A DNA stretch of 64,000 bases from Symbiodinium natans (GCA_905221605.1 CAJNDS010002339.1:1-64000), one strand, 5' to 3'; positions 47,445 to 60,559 are shown, counted from the first letter of the stretch. The notes: a model not told the origin generated them from the letters alone. Numbers and translations: made by a program.

Positions 47445-50400
47445 AGAGCAAGAGCTTGCACATCCGCATTTGCCCGCTTTCTGCTGGAGTCGGGGAGAGC
47501 GAGGAGAGCGAGGGTACGGGATAAATGGGATAAGTTCGGCTCGCACCTGCTTTGCAAATTGGAGCATCCGGGAACGTAGAGAAAAGCAACACTTGGATCG
47601 GACCAGGGCGCCCACCACCAGCTTTATCGGCTGGCGTGAAACCGTGAAACCACCCGTTCCACGGGTGCCGCGAACTGTCGACAAAGAGGAAAGGACCCAT
47701 GGGTTAGCTGGAAAGCGAGCCATGCAGAGGAGATGCCTGCGATTCAGCGCAGGTTAGGCGAAGCTAGCTCAATGCCAGGGGCCTGAGTACAAAAGGCGCG
47801 AAGGCTTGCAAGGCCGCACAAGAAGCTTAGGGTCTGGTTAATCTGGTTCATCTTGTCTAAGATGGTTCATGTCGAGCCTTCCACTACTTGACAGGGCAAA
47901 GAAAACGAGCAGAAACACGCTAGAAACCGTAACGTCGCATGTGGTCTTCAACCACCCTTGACTCCCCGAGATTCGGGACTTAGGTGTCACATTCCCAGCA
48001 GGGGCTTAAACGACGACAGCTTCTGTGAAGCCTCTTGGACTGCGTGAATACTACGAAAGTGCTCCCCTTGCTGCAAATCTCTCGGCTCAGAACCGTCTCT
48101 CAAAACAGATTGAGAGCGAAACTGAGAAACGTGGATTTGATGAGGGCGCCGTCGGGCGGGACGTACAATTCTATCGCTTGGTCAAAGGGGTCCCGGGCAA
48201 TCCCGGACTAGTCCCACCCTGCTGGAACTGCTCCCAGCAGGCGTTCAAGAGCAAAATCGGAGAACTCCTCACGACCGCTTGCACTTATCATGCTTGCTGC
48301 TGCCTAAGGGACTCATTGCTGTCAGCGGAACGGTGATTTGCGTGCATACTGCGTGCATGTTAAGTATCTTCCGACTGGGATAAGGCTTTGTAAGGACCTT
48401 TTGTCGCACAAGGGGTTCATCTGGGCAAGCGGCTGCCTGCCAGTCGCTGTGCAAGGTCTGTAGAAACAGCGCCGCAATACTACCATGGCCGGCACGTGGA
48501 ATTCTCAGACTTCTCAGACACGTTGCAGGATGGGAGGCCGCTGCAAGACATGGGCAGCTGGTGGAGATCTCTCCCTTGCAAGTACCACATCTAGATAGAG
48601 AACCTCCAAGGTGCGGGCTTCCTTTCTCAACAGCTATGCTGGCTTTGATTAACCTCCAAAGTCAGAAGGCAGCTGTTCATATCACAGAGAATCTGGACGC
48701 TACCCTCCCTAGACAACATCTTGGAAATTGATGCCTGATCTTGCGGACACGCTCGATTCCAAGATCAACATGTTCGCGAGCCGAGTTTGCCCAAGTAGGC
48801 TCAAGATGCGCAGCGTCTTTGTGCTTTCTTTGGGGGTCCAATTGCAGGTCTTTGGGGTGGCAAGCACATGATCAGGATGCGCTTCTGAGGCTTTGCAATG
48901 GATGTCTAGCGAAAGCTTCGCGACCATAGCCGACCCCCCCGAGCTGGCGGTACCTTGATGATCATCTGCTTACAAAGAAATGGGCTCGGGCTTGAACACC
49001 CCGAAGCCACGGACAATCTGGATGTCAAAGGCCTTGCATACTTGAGGGTACCAGTTTCAGACTTGTCAAAAAGCTGGCAGCCTCTGAAAGTGGTACCCTC
49101 AGCTCGATCGCTTGCACTTCCTGGCAACAGCATGAAGAAGCGATCTTGGGTAGACACGCGCGAGGAGTTCTCAGGGCAAAGCAGCAGCAAGGCGGCAGAA
49201 AATCAAGTGCGAGAACAAGCTACAGCCGTTTTCTCTCGACCCCACCAATGTGCGGTCTTCCTGTGCTTGGACACTGGCGACACTGGCGCCTTCACATGCC
49301 TCAGAGCTCGGAACCTCTTCGGAGAGCCTTACAGAGCACATCTTGACCCATGAGGCGACGATGCCCCGATGACACAGGGACTGTGCCGCAGAGCGACTCG
49401 AATGAGACCAATGTCACCCTCTCGGTGACCTGCCGGCTCCGAGCTGCTCTTTGATGACTTTGAAGTGTACCGACGGCACCCTGCCCGATGGGCCTGGCGC
49501 AGCGGACTTCGATGGGCCTGGGATCCCGGGGATCCCGCAGTTTGTCGGACAAGGAAAGGAGCTTGCAGAAAGAGAGGCGAGATGCGGTGGCGGAGTTCTT
49601 TCCAGCCATTGCTTTCACAATTCCCAACACGATCATCTACATCGCCCGTGAACCCTTGAAGAACGTCAACCGCAGCACAAGTCGAGCAATCACAGCCGAG
49701 GTGTTCAACGGACTCCGGCCGGTCGTGAGCAGTTAAAGCAGCATGCTTCACAGATTTCACGGTGTTCGGGGAATAGGCATCAAGCCCTACTGTGTAAGAC
49801 ACAGGAGCAGGAGGTTGACTCCCCAAGGAACCACGCCGTCAGGACTCCAAGAAGATGGTCGCAACACCTTCGGTTCCCGCAATGATACGCCGCATTGGCC
49901 AGTTCCAAGTTTCATGGTCTTGTATGATGATACGTAAGAATATCGCAAACAGACATGACGATCAAGCCTCCAGGATCCGCATGCCGCATGCCTCGGACGT
50001 CCAAAGCGATGCTAGGATGCCCCAAGCGAGCCCACCAAGCTCCGTCCACCCGAATTCCTGTTCGTCTTGTAGGCTTATGTAGGTACTGGTTGCCCCTGTA
50101 GCACACAACTTCCCCGAAATACCCTCTCGGTGTTACGAATTGCGTTCTCGCTTCCCGAGCTCCAGAAATTCGGACGGCAGGGACAGCATGCTTTCTTGGT
50201 TGCTGCACATTTGGTTTTAGGATTCTTTGTTCGCGAAATGGGGTGCACCCCTTATCCACGAACAAGATGGCCTTCGGAGCGTTTGTATGCTATTCGGGGG
50301 TGCCCTATAACTCTGATTGGGCGCTACCTGTTAGTTGAGCCCTCGGTGGAACCTTGATCTTGCCGTCAAACAAGCGACTGCATTCCTCAGCATTTTCACA

Positions 50401-50935
50401 GCGACTGGTGCATCCCAAGCAGCTCCTATAACCTGAGCCTTCAGAAAACGTCAGCGCTCTCGGCCTCCTGTCTCGGCCTTAGCTGAGATGGATGACAATT
50501 CGGCTTGCAAGCTCAGGCGGCGCAGAGAGCCGCCAATTTGGCTTGGTCAGTTCATTTGGTGGGCGCGTGGTGCGTTTCAGGCAATTTTACCTGAAAGTTC
50601 ATTTTCTGGCGTGGGTTGCCTTCACAATTTGTCTGAAGGTCATTTTTTGTGGCAAACGACATTGCCCCAAAAGTTCTTGTTGTGGCGTGGATGCTCCAGG
50701 GTTAGGTCAGGGCCCTGCTTCCCTTTACACCTCCACACTGTGCCAGGGCCGGAGGGGACGTGAGGGGACGTTCATGGTGGCCTTACATGGCCCTACCTTC
50801 TAACCAGATTCTAGTCTACTGGCCTCTGCGGAGGTGGGGGAAGCATAGACGGCACGGGGACTGTGCCCAGAATCTCTTGCACACTGAAGGATTAAGAGAG
50901 CAGAGCCTCAAAGTTCCTGCAGTGAAGAGCTGTCA
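47445..50935. other. Gene-poor stretch
   Basis: Apart from the frame at 48025 nothing is identifiable. A poly-C tract lies at about 47107-47119, just before the interval, and a CCTGCTGG/CCAGCAGG hairpin at about 48219-48242. Several mid-length frames near 48955-49740 are open on both strands without domain matches. Confidence 0.4.
48025..48336 (+). CDS. Unrecognised coding-like open frame
   Basis: The frame reads LREYYESAPLAANLSAQNRL and continues through KQIESETEKRGFDEG and VQFYRLVKG. It is a charged, plausible protein segment in a lower-GC patch. It begins at GTG, so it would be an internal exon rather than a start. No family is recognised and the Cys-rich end may already be intronic. Confidence 0.22.
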   Translation: MKPLGLREYYESAPLAANLSAQNRLSKQIESETEKRGFDEGAVGRDVQFYRLVKGVPGNPGLVPPCWNCSQQAFKSKIGELLTTACTYHACCCLRDSLLSAER

Positions 50936-51111
50936 TGGCTTGCTTTTCTTGGTATATTTGGTGAGGCAGGCACCCATCTTCAACTCATCTTCATATCCTG
51001 ACGTCTCCACTCAAGGAAACCTTGAAGAAACCCCCGAGGCCCCTGAGTGCACTTGTCCAGATGTCGTGCATATCGCGCGAACAGGCACCAGCGCAAAGAG
51101 GACTGCGGTCG

Positions 51112-51151
51112 GGCAAGGCCGGGCAAGGCCGGGCAAGGCCGGGCAAGGCCA
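51112..51151. repeat. GGGCAAGGCC minisatellite, 10 bp x 4
   Basis: Four perfect 10-bp units. Copy A at the matching place has a single related GGCAAGCGCGGCAAGGCC. Confidence 0.95.
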
Positions 51152-52268
51152 AAGTTTACCACTTTTTCGCGCCCACGCCCTCCGACAACATCAGCTGACT
51201 TCTGTCAGGGCGAACCCTGCGAAGCCTTGCCAAGCGGGCCCCTGCGCTGGATCGCCATGCAGACCTGTGCAGACTGCGGAGAAGCTGCGGACACAAGCCG
51301 CGCTTTGAGTCGCCAGGGTGGCGAGGGTGGGGGATCCCGGGCTCCAAGAGCGCATGCATGTGAGCATGCGCAGCAAAGCAAAGGATCTCAGCTGGCGCAT
51401 GCGCCAAGCTCCCTCCTTGACCTTGTGCCGTTGGCAACTACGTCAACAAGGGCTACGCCTAGGGCAAAGGCACCTGGGACACTGCCCACAGTGCCCACAG
51501 TCGCTCTGACCCTGACATGTCCTGACCTTCTGACTGTCACTCTGCGGCGAGGCAAGCGGGCCTCAATGCCGCGGGTCTTGGTATCCCTTTAGTATCCGCT
51601 GTTGCCAAGTTGCTCAATGTTGCGAAGTCAGCCAGGCCACCCAGGTCGTGGTTCCAGAAGGACTTGATCTTAGCAGAAACGGCCAGGCTTGGAGGACGTC
51701 GCGGGGGCTCGCTTCCACCACACCTTGCCTCCAAGCGCAAGGACTCCAGACGCGGACGGCATCGAAAGGTTTCTCGCATTGCATGGCTGTTGCAGCTCTG
51801 GCTCCCATACTCAAGCGGAAGCAACTCTGCAACGGAAGTCAACTCTGATCCAAAGGTAGAGATGCTCTCAGCTGGTACCATGGGCACCAGGGAGCTGTTG
51901 GTGCTTCTGTCCTGCATCTGCCGCTCCGCAAACACATGTTCGGCCTGGCCTCATGCCGCCTCATGCCTCATGCCTGTGCACCTGATGCAATGCTTGCATG
52001 CTTGTAGGTGCCTGGTGGCAAGGACAGCGCACCATGCCGTTGTGCTATGAAAGCGGCACATCCTGGTGCCCTGACTCTGACATCTCAGGCTGCATGTGGC
52101 CCTGCACGCTTGGACTTCTCAGCATGCGCAGCTCGAGGCACGGAAATCACGGAAATCCCGTTTCAGCCGGACTGCCTCAACTGCCTCATGTCAAAGGACG
52201 ATTCGCAGGCAAGCCCCTGACCACAAACAGAGGGACGTGCCCGCCAAGGCCTGACACGATGGAGACCA

Positions 52269-52331
52269 CGGAGCCCGCGGAGCCCGCGGAGCCCGCGGAG
52301 CCCGCGGAGCCCGCGGAGCCCGCGGAGCCCA
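52269..52331. repeat. GCGGAGCCC minisatellite, 9 bp x 7 (copy B)
   Basis: Seven GGAGCCC-containing units; copy A has four (17271-17307). Confidence 0.95.
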
Positions 52332-53155
52332 TCTGCTGCTTCTCAGCATGTCGGTCAGACTCGTCATGACTTGTCCCACTGTGGCTCTGAGGTCAAAGTC
52401 TCAGACATCGGAATGAATTGGACCAGCGCATCAAATATCAATGCGGGCAGGCCAGGCGAAGTCATGCGAAATCGGCGAAGTCTACGGGATCCTGCTGTGC
52501 ATCATATGGAGCATGCCAAGCTTCCAAACGTTGCAAACATCTCAGGATGGCTTGATTGGCTTGATGCTTTGAGGCATGCCTGTGGCGTGCCCCATGCGAC
52601 CTGCGTGGAGGCGATCTGCGTGAAGGCAACGCAGCTTCAGAGCTGCCCGCTGCCTCCTGAAGCATCCTGGCATGTCAAGCCGACCCAAGCGCAAAGGCCC
52701 AGGGCAAAGGCACAGGCACCCCGACAGTGGTTGCACCCGGTTAGACAGGAATCTGTCACTCCAATCGAGGTGTGCTGACCCTACTACGAACCCTCAAGTC
52801 AACAGCCGAGACTCTGCTGCCCATCGCGCCAGCCTTTTGCCCGACTGAGGCGCCATGGCCTATACTCACGCCTTCTCTGATTTCTCTGCCATCAAAGACT
52901 CGGATCTCTTCGGAGGGTGCAGGCGAGGCCAGGTGAATGGCGAAACGAAGAGGGCGCTCGGACTGCGCTCGACCCCACGGCGTCACGGCCCCCCGCCCTG
53001 TCAGGCCCTGTCAGCCTGTTTGGATCTGACAAGGTTGAAAGGCAGCCACCTGTGTGCTGGTGCTAAGGGTGCCCCCAGACATCAGGCCGCGAAAAAAAGA
53101 TGCCACAGCTGGATGCTTCGGACAGAACCTCCCCGCAGATCACAAGTTCCTGAGT

Positions 53156-53190
53156 GGCAACAGGCAGAACAGGCAGAACAGGTAGAACAG
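53156..53190. repeat. AACAGGCAG minisatellite, 9 bp x 4 (copy B)
   Basis: Tandem GGCAGAACA/GGTAGAACA units after GAGTGGCAACAGG. Copy A at 18206-18225 has only one unit. Confidence 0.93.
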
Positions 53191-55876
53191 GTGGAAGGAG
53201 ACGGCAAGTGGCACCAAAGCGGGCCCCACCTTTGTCGAAGCCTGGGCCTGATCTTGAGGAAACCTGCAAAATTCAAAAGGCTGCGCACGACGGTGTCATC
53301 AGGCGCGTGCGAGATGCGCTGCCCGGTGACGCAAACGCAAGGCTGATGCAGGCGGAGTCCGACACACGCAAGCCGGAAGGCCCGTCTCGACTGACCTGCT
53401 CTGCGCGGACGCGGCCGAAACGAAGTCCGCGGGAGCTCACCGCGCGGCAGCCGTGCTCTGAACCAACGCAAATGAGAAACCGGTTTCGGCCGTACGGGAT
53501 CAGTGCGAGCGCACGGGAGTCCATGGGACACCGAGAGTGGTCGAGCGGCGCACCCGTAGAGCTCCACTGCAGGACTTAAGCCGAAGGACATCATCTTGAA
53601 AGTTCACGCCTCGACCCACAAAAGCTGTACAAGCCAACTCCCGCTGGGACGCCTCATGACCACAAGGTTGCCTGAGCCTGCCTTTTCATGAGACCTTGAT
53701 GGCTGATGTGCTTTGGCACCACGTTCGTGGCTCCTAGCCGCCCTAGCCGCTGGCCTCGTCGTCATCGAGTCATCCCATCCTCCAGCTTCTCCACTGCGGA
53801 CGGCGCGGCAGCTTGCGGAGCGGACGCTCATCTAAAGCAAAGAAAGACAAGAGAGACTTAAGAGAGACTTAAGAAAGACAAGAAAGCCGTAAATGACCGT
53901 AAATGACCGGCTACTGTCCTGGTGACACCCCTGGCCTGCACACGATCACACACGCCGTCACACGCCTCTTCACGTCGACCTGTTGCAAGATGTTGCAAGA
54001 AGACCTGCTTAAGAAGACCTGCGTAGCCGCACAGGACTGCAGCGAAGATCTGCTACAGCATGACTCAAGCTCCGACACGTGAGACAAGACAATGATCGAC
54101 AGTGCTTGCCGCCTGCCACTCTCCAGGCACAAGTGGCAATACATTCAATGCATCCCAGTGGGTCTTACCAAACGGTGAACCACATGGACACGGTTGTGCA
54201 AGCACTGCGGCCGCTAGTTCGACCTTCAATGTGGCAAATCGTGTGCACTGCAAGGCTGTGCAAGAAACCCACTTAAGGAGCCACGGCAAGAGCTATCTAG
54301 CTGAACCTAGCTATTCTTCAGCCATGATTCTGTCATCTGTGAGTCGTTGCTCGTTTGCGCATCGAAGCGGACAAAGGGGACGACCTGCAGCTCCCCAAAA
54401 GCAGAGCCTTGGCTTTGAGCCAAACCGTGGGAAGGGCTGGGAAAGGGCTGCAAGGCGGCACTGGCGCCGACACCCGGCCACCGACAGCGGGATTCCGGCT
54501 CCAGCACAATCGAGTCTTTGATGACGACGAGCCAGAACCAGCAATGGAGTCTGGTGGGAACAGCGGATGTCGAGGAAGCAGCCTTGTCAGAGGGCCCATG
54601 TCCTTTGGCCAAAGGATCCCAAATTAGGATCTTCAACAGCTTCGCAACCCTTTCATTGCCCCGCTTCTCCTTAGACTGTCACGAGACGAGTGGCACATTG
54701 AAGCGCGTGCCTGAATTCAGGGACTCCACACCGCATCCTGGGACTTTAGATGGGCAAGGACCACGGGGATCCACCAGAGGCACGAATGAAAGGAAGCTTG
54801 CACGGATGAAGGGCCTAGTGCTCTGTGGAGCCAAGCGAGGCCCTGGCGTAACTATTTGGCAAAGTTGCAGTCGCACGGGCTTGGACAAACGCAATGGTCC
54901 TCGGAAAAAGTGCAGCAGTGCAGAAGTTCACGCTTGGTCCTGGGCATGCAAGGGCTGACAGCCGACGTCGACGTTGCACCGGCTGAATCCTGGCCGATCC
55001 CAATGCAGCCAGAGTTTCCTTATCTGGTGCTCTCCACCCTGGTGTCAGAGGAGTTCCAAGACCTGGATCAGAGGAATCATTGCCACTGCAGGAGAACCCT
55101 CCAAACAGAGGCAGAGAACTGACTGTTGGCTGTCCTCTCCAGGTGTGCGAAAGGCCGGCCACGAGCCAAGCGACAGACATGCGATAAATCCCGCAGGCGC
55201 CGCTGCGGCATTGTCAAGCCCCACCAGATAGTGGGATGCACGGGTCTCTCGAGGCAAGGGACCTGGCGATGATCATCAGCCTCCCAGCAGAGGGCAGTCC
55301 GGACGCAAATGCGAACCGGAAGCCTGGCGCGGGATTTCAGACGACCCTTGGTTTGTTTTTCAACAAGAAAGGCTTTGGGTGTTTCAAGGCGATCTTCCTC
55401 AAATAGCGTGCTCTTCGTGTTTGAGATTCAAGCATGTAAGCCCCGCGCCGAGCATGCACCTGCAATGCTGAGTATTGGCCAAGCACCCAGGGGCAGCGTA
55501 AATTTTCAGCCAGAGCTACGAGCCGTGCTGTATTTGCAGTGCGTAGAACGGTTTGTAAAGTTGCGACCCCGCTGAATCTGGGCAACAGCAGTGCGTGCAC
55601 GGCGAGAGCAACGAGTGCAAGCAGGCCACGTGCAGACAATGCAGACGCAGGCTTGGCAACTTGTGCTACGCGTGCCGTGCACGGCCGGGAGTGACGGGAG
55701 CCCGTGCCGGGTCAGCGCGTGACAGTCCTGCAAGTCTTTGCATCCAGCCCACTTTCGCAAATGGAAGCAAGCTCACTTCGGGGCTTGTGGAGAGGAAGTA
55801 GCTTGAGGTGACGAAGCGAGCCAGGCTGCATCAGGCAAGTCCTCGCCCAGAGGCTCGGGACATTTGTCTTCAGTAG

Positions 55877-55930
55877 GCAACCTCGGCAACCTCGGCAACC
55901 TCGGCAACCTCGGCAACCTCGGCAACCTGG
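55877..55930. repeat. GGCAACCTC minisatellite, 9 bp x 6 (copy B)
   Basis: Six units; copy A has three (21374-21400). Confidence 0.96.
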
Positions 55931-56111
55931 CAAAATTTGCACGAGAGCCTTGGCCTCTGTTTGTGGCTGGCCACGACACCCCGTTGAGCTGCGTCAAGGC
56001 ACATCGCTGCCATCCAGGCGGGATGCGTGCCCGCACCGCCACGAGCGTCCTCTGATGCACCTCTTGGAGACCGGGAGCGCGCTCGACTGCCTGGGAGACG
56101 GACCTCCTTGC

Positions 56112-56158
56112 CTTACGGCCTTATAAGGCCTTATAAGGCCTTACGGCCTTACGGCCTT
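56112..56158. repeat. GGCCTTATAA palindromic tandem repeat
   Basis: GGCCTTATAAGGCC is a palindrome repeated with a 10-bp step, then TACGGCCT steps. It is absent from copy A, where the place reads GATGTGGCCTTATGGCA. Confidence 0.9.
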
Positions 56159-56367
56159 CTGGCACTTTGCTCACAGGCGCAGCTGGCACCACTAAAGAAC
56201 TCATCACCAGCACCTCAAAACATTGCTGGGAATTGACAGCCGTATTTGCCAGTCCGCGGTCACTACACATGATCGTTTCCCTGCGAGACAAACCCAGTGA
56301 CCGGCCGGGGGCGAGAAGCACGGCTTGCCTTCATTGAAGCGAGGCTGGCCTCGCCACACCACCTTGG

Positions 56368-56735
56368 ACACAGTGGACATACGCATGCTCAGAGGAATCA
56401 GAGGAAGGGTGTCGCCCCCAACCCACAAGTCGGGCCACGTGCTCGAGACGAGAGGTCACATGTCGTCTTCCAATGTCCTCCTGCGTGTGCAAAGAAACCA
56501 GCGACCAAGCCACGGACCCTGAAGGAAGAGCGCGCACTGCGCGCACCCTGACTCAACGGAGTCAACGGAGTCAACGGAGTCAACGCCCGCTTTTGAAATG
56601 CTCAACGAAAGTTCAACACGAAACGGCAGCCTCGAAACCCCAGGCGAGCACCAACATGGCCCGCGGCGCGTCCGCGCTCCGCAAGGTGAGCGTGCACGGC
56701 GCTTCAGCTTCAGGCTAGCCTGATTCTCGACCGCA
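56368..56735. repeat. Repeat E, copy 1
   Basis: Matches 59907-60240. Shared words include GTGGACATACGCATGCTCAG, AACCCACAAGTCGGGCCACG, CAAGCCACGGACCCTGAAGG and CGAGCACCAACATGGCCCGC. A GAGTCAACG 9-bp array (56550-56586) lies inside; the partner has imperfect GACTCAACG units instead. Confidence 0.93.
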
Positions 56736-56747
56736 CCCCTGAGCCCC

Positions 56748-56772
56748 TGAACTCCCTGAACTCCCTGAACTG
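56748..56772. repeat. TGAACTCCC minisatellite, 9 bp x 3
   Basis: Three tandem units, the last reading TGAACTGTG. Confidence 0.92.
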
Positions 56773-57428
56773 TGTGGACTCAGAAGTCACATGTGGCAAA
56801 GTCGGCCCGAAGGCCTCTTCTTGCAAATTAGACATCTTCCAGGGCCCATCAGGGCCCATTCCCGTGAGCCCCCAGCCGTGAGCCACATGCTTCCGCTGCA
56901 GCTCGTTCCCAGGAGGGGTGACTCCAGGGCATTCGCATCTGTTTGAGACGCACACCAGGTCCGCTTCACGAAGGAAGGATGATGGTGGCACTGAAATGGG
57001 TCAGGTCGCATGCCTGAACTCGTCTCACAGCAGCTTGTAGCTCAGGCAGAGCCAAGACACGCAAAGTGTTGCACGGTGCACGATATTTGCACAAACAATG
57101 CCTCAAACCGGAAGGTGCATAAACGGTGCACAGTACATGATTCTACAGTGATCATCCACTATCCGCGGTCAAATGGGCGAATAAGCGAACAGCATCTGCA
57201 CTGAAGTGCCTGATACCCTGGAGATGCCGCGGCCAAAGGGAGCTCTCTCTGCTCCAATCAAATCGCCGTCGCAGTCTTCAGTATGGAGCTGTGTGCCATC
57301 ATGCGCGCATTTGCCTGGCACGTGCTCTGGCACACGCTACAAGCCGCTCATTCTTTGAACTTCAGTTTCAGGCCAACCTTCAGAAACCTTTGCCTCAACT
57401 CTGAGAGCCTCGGGTGCCGAAGGGTCGA

Positions 57429-57456
57429 GCGGGCCTAGCGGGCCTAGCGGGCCTAG
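57429..57456. repeat. GCGGGCCTA minisatellite, 9 bp x 3
   Basis: Three tandem units immediately after the right edge of duplication copy B. Confidence 0.94.
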
Positions 57457-58571
57457 CTTGCAAGGTTCCAAGACACTGAGCGATGCAGCCACGCGTAAGA
57501 GAAATGTTGCTGCCATCAAATCTCCATAGGCGCCTGACACTTTGGCCAAAGACACGCGCTATCGCTTGAACCGTGAACGGGGCGCATGCGCAAGCTTCAG
57601 GAGGCTTGGCCCTTGGTTCCGGGCCCTCAGGGCACTCGCTTGACGACCTGGAGACCTGGAGAGGCACCTAAACGTCGCGCAGAACTGCCGTCCCTGCCCA
57701 GGATTCCTGCCTTCTTGCTCACAGGCTCCCGGAACTCGGAAATGTTCCATACAATGCCCAAGTACATGCTTTACAGAGCTTCTACAGAGCCTCAAACAAG
57801 GGACGGAGCACACGTTGCAGCTTCCATGCTGGCAGGCCTATTGAAGGGCCTTTCACGCCTTCAGCATTGAGACAGGTCTCGTTGGCAAAGTTGATTTCTG
57901 ACTCGTGAATCTTCGAATGAATCTTCGAATGGCTCAAGATGCTCAAGATGCTCAAGCGGCAACAACACGCTCACGAGGGGAAGCCGCCTCCATGGCCTGG
58001 TGTAAAGCTTGACAGCCTTGACAGCTTTTTGCAGTCCATGGAACCCTCTGTATGCTACCGCAATGCTGGAAAAAGATATGGCCAGATGGTTCCTGGAGAC
58101 AAGGCAGGAACAACAAGAACGGACAGCTCCAGGCAATGCCCACCGCACACTTGGACTTTACTACCGGTTCCCGGCCAGATGCCCCGCTCTTTCAGCGGCC
58201 CAGTTGTGCCTCGTTCCTTTGGATCATCTGGATCCCAGACTCATTGGCTGCGCGCCCTGACAACTCGGGGAGCCTTTGCCTAGGCGATGCCTTTGCCGGG
58301 TCCAACGAGGTCCAACGATGCCACACAGCAACCGTAAGCAACCTTTGCTCTTCGATGCTTTAGGATCCAATCGCTTCCCGTGCTTGAGCTTCCTTTGGAG
58401 GCTTAGGCCCTTTAGGCCTTGGCCTGCGCTCCTGATGCCGAAAGTTCCCAAGACAGGGGTCCGGATCTTTATGCTAGGGGGGGGGGGGTGTTACGTGGAG
58501 GGGAGGTGTCATCTTGAACAAAATCTCAGCTTGGACAATCTTGGAGAAAAACTGCCGAGAGCAACTCTCTT
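57457..58571. other. Gene-poor stretch
   Basis: Unrecognised frames only. A poly-G run of about 12 lies at 58478-58489. Confidence 0.45.
57907..57957. repeat. GAATCTTCGAAT x2 and GCTCAAGAT x3 arrays
   Basis: A 12-bp unit repeated twice is followed directly by a 9-bp unit repeated about three times. Two different tandem repeats abut each other. Confidence 0.92.
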
Positions 58572-59101
58572 GGCTTTGGCAAGCAGTGTCGGCATCTGCT
58601 TGGCAGGAACAAGACTCCGAGCCCTGAGTTTCCAGATGCGGCTGGGCAAGCAACATGACCTCGGCGACCTTTGTTAGCGGCCAGCAGGAAGACTGCCCAA
58701 CAAACAAGCCGACTAGTGCCAGCTGCCTGTCAGCGGCTTGCTGTGAGCACATGCCGGGGCCCCTATCTGTGCGACACGCAGAGTATCTGGGAAACAGGTG
58801 CTTAGGCATTTCGACAGATTGTTACACCCGAGCGGCTCTAGTGGTTGGCCTCAGTAGCCGTGTCCCCAGCAAGCTAAACTGAAACATATTCCCGATAACG
58901 AGGAGCTCAACATCAGCACCGTCGCCCAAAGTCAGAACTTCGCGGTCCTCCACCCTGGGACTTGGACTGCCAAAGTGTTCCTCGAAGCCTTCACCACGTC
59001 ATTGCAACTGACCGTGCGGCGTTCTCAGTTGTCTGAGAGGCTGCTGCAAAGCAGCCCTTGCGGAGCACGGCCTTGCTGGTAGGTGGACATACGCATGCTC
59101 A
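58572..59101. repeat. 530-bp direct repeat, copy 1
   Basis: Matches 59300-59829 at an offset of 728 bp, with no difference found by eye. The ends are abrupt: before the repeat the sequences are unrelated, and after GCATGCTCA they diverge (GAGCAG against CAGGAATGG). The identical open frames in both copies simply reflect the identity. Confidence 0.96.
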
Positions 59102-59299
59102 GAGCAGAAGTTCACCAGACAAAGCGCCTGCGGACCTGGATATCCTATCCGCATTGGGCGCCGCCCACGGGCATTTGGTACCATGTACATGCTGCTCAAG
59201 GTGCAATAACAACTCGTAGCCATGCAGCATCATGCTGTCTTAGGTCTGCTTGGCGGCTGTTGCGGGAAGGGCCTTTAGCTACAATCATGTATCCTCTGA

Positions 59300-59829
59300 G
59301 GCTTTGGCAAGCAGTGTCGGCATCTGCTTGGCAGGAACAAGACTCCGAGCCCTGAGTTTCCAGATGCGGCTGGGCAAGCAACATGACCTCGGCGACCTTT
59401 GTTAGCGGCCAGCAGGAAGACTGCCCAACAAACAAGCCGACTAGTGCCAGCTGCCTGTCAGCGGCTTGCTGTGAGCACATGCCGGGGCCCCTATCTGTGC
59501 GACACGCAGAGTATCTGGGAAACAGGTGCTTAGGCATTTCGACAGATTGTTACACCCGAGCGGCTCTAGTGGTTGGCCTCAGTAGCCGTGTCCCCAGCAA
59601 GCTAAACTGAAACATATTCCCGATAACGAGGAGCTCAACATCAGCACCGTCGCCCAAAGTCAGAACTTCGCGGTCCTCCACCCTGGGACTTGGACTGCCA
59701 AAGTGTTCCTCGAAGCCTTCACCACGTCATTGCAACTGACCGTGCGGCGTTCTCAGTTGTCTGAGAGGCTGCTGCAAAGCAGCCCTTGCGGAGCACGGCC
59801 TTGCTGGTAGGTGGACATACGCATGCTCA
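59300..59829. repeat. 530-bp direct repeat, copy 2
   Basis: Second copy, separated from the first by a unique 198-bp spacer. Its right edge falls inside the GTGGACATACGCATGCTC word that also begins repeat E. That word occurs four times in 56.3-60.0 kb and may be a recombination point. Confidence 0.96.
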
Positions 59830-60240
59830 CAGGAATGGTTTTGCCCCCAACCCACAAGTCGGGCCACATGCTCGAGACGGCCTCGACACACCACCTTGGA
59901 CAAAGTGGACATACGCATGCTCAGAGGAATGGCGTTGCCCCCAACCCACAAGTCGGGCCACGTGCTCGAGACGAGAGGTCACATGTCGTCTTCCAATGTC
60001 CTCCTGCGTGTGCAAAGAAACCAGCGACCAAGCCACGGACCCTGAAGGAAGAGCGCGCACTGCGCGCTCCCGGACTCAACGGACTCAACGGACACAACGG
60101 TCTCAACACCCGCTTGTGAAATGTTCAAACGAAGTTCAACCCGAAACGGCAGCCTCGATCCCCCAGGCGAGCACCAACATGGCCCGCGGCGCGCCCGCGC
60201 TCCACAAGGTGAACTCTTTTCTCTAGCCTGATTCTTGACC
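59812..60240. repeat. Repeat E, copies 2a and 2b
   Basis: 59812-59880 is a truncated copy (GTGGACATACGCATGCTC to the CTCGAGACG end). 59907-60240 is a fuller copy of 56368-56735. 60240-60555 further resembles 21866-22105 (shared GTGGACTCG, GTACTCCGAAT, TAGGACTTCCCAG and GTGACCTGGA-like words), so pieces of the large duplication recur here as a third partial copy. Confidence 0.85.
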
Positions 60241-60559
60241 GCGCTGAATCGTCCGAACTGAGCAGCGTGGACTCGAGATGCTCGAGTTGAAGATCTGCGA
60301 ACACGCTGCAGAACAAAAAAGCACAGCTCAACGGCAGTTGTGTGCTACTTGGCCATGGCCTGGCGGCTGCCAAAATCTAGACTCAACATGTACTCCGAAT
60401 CGGGGAAAACGCCGGGAGCAGACTAGCCGACCATTGGATCCCATCATTGTATAAGCGCTTCTGTAGGAGATGCTGCAATTTGTACTAGTAGGCTACTTTT
60501 GATCTGAGAACCCAGCAGAGTTAGGACTTCCCAGGTTTGGGCTCCGGTGACCTGGAAGC

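Larger units (their letters stand above)
50939..57411. repeat. Large segmental duplication, copy B
   Basis: Direct copy of 15984-22605. It differs from copy A by longer 9-bp arrays at three places, shorter arrays at two, a GGGCAAGGCC x4 array at 51112-51151, and an unmatched insertion around 56330-56740 that contains repeat E. It ends at the same word (CTCTGAGAGCCTC) as copy A, after which the sequences are unrelated. Confidence 0.95.

Noticed and set aside
57920-57960. Spliced-leader relic (ATGGCTCAAG resembles the 3' end of the dinoflagellate leader)
   Set aside because: Only the last few bases fit, and they belong to a 9-bp GCTCAAGAT array. The rest of the leader is absent.
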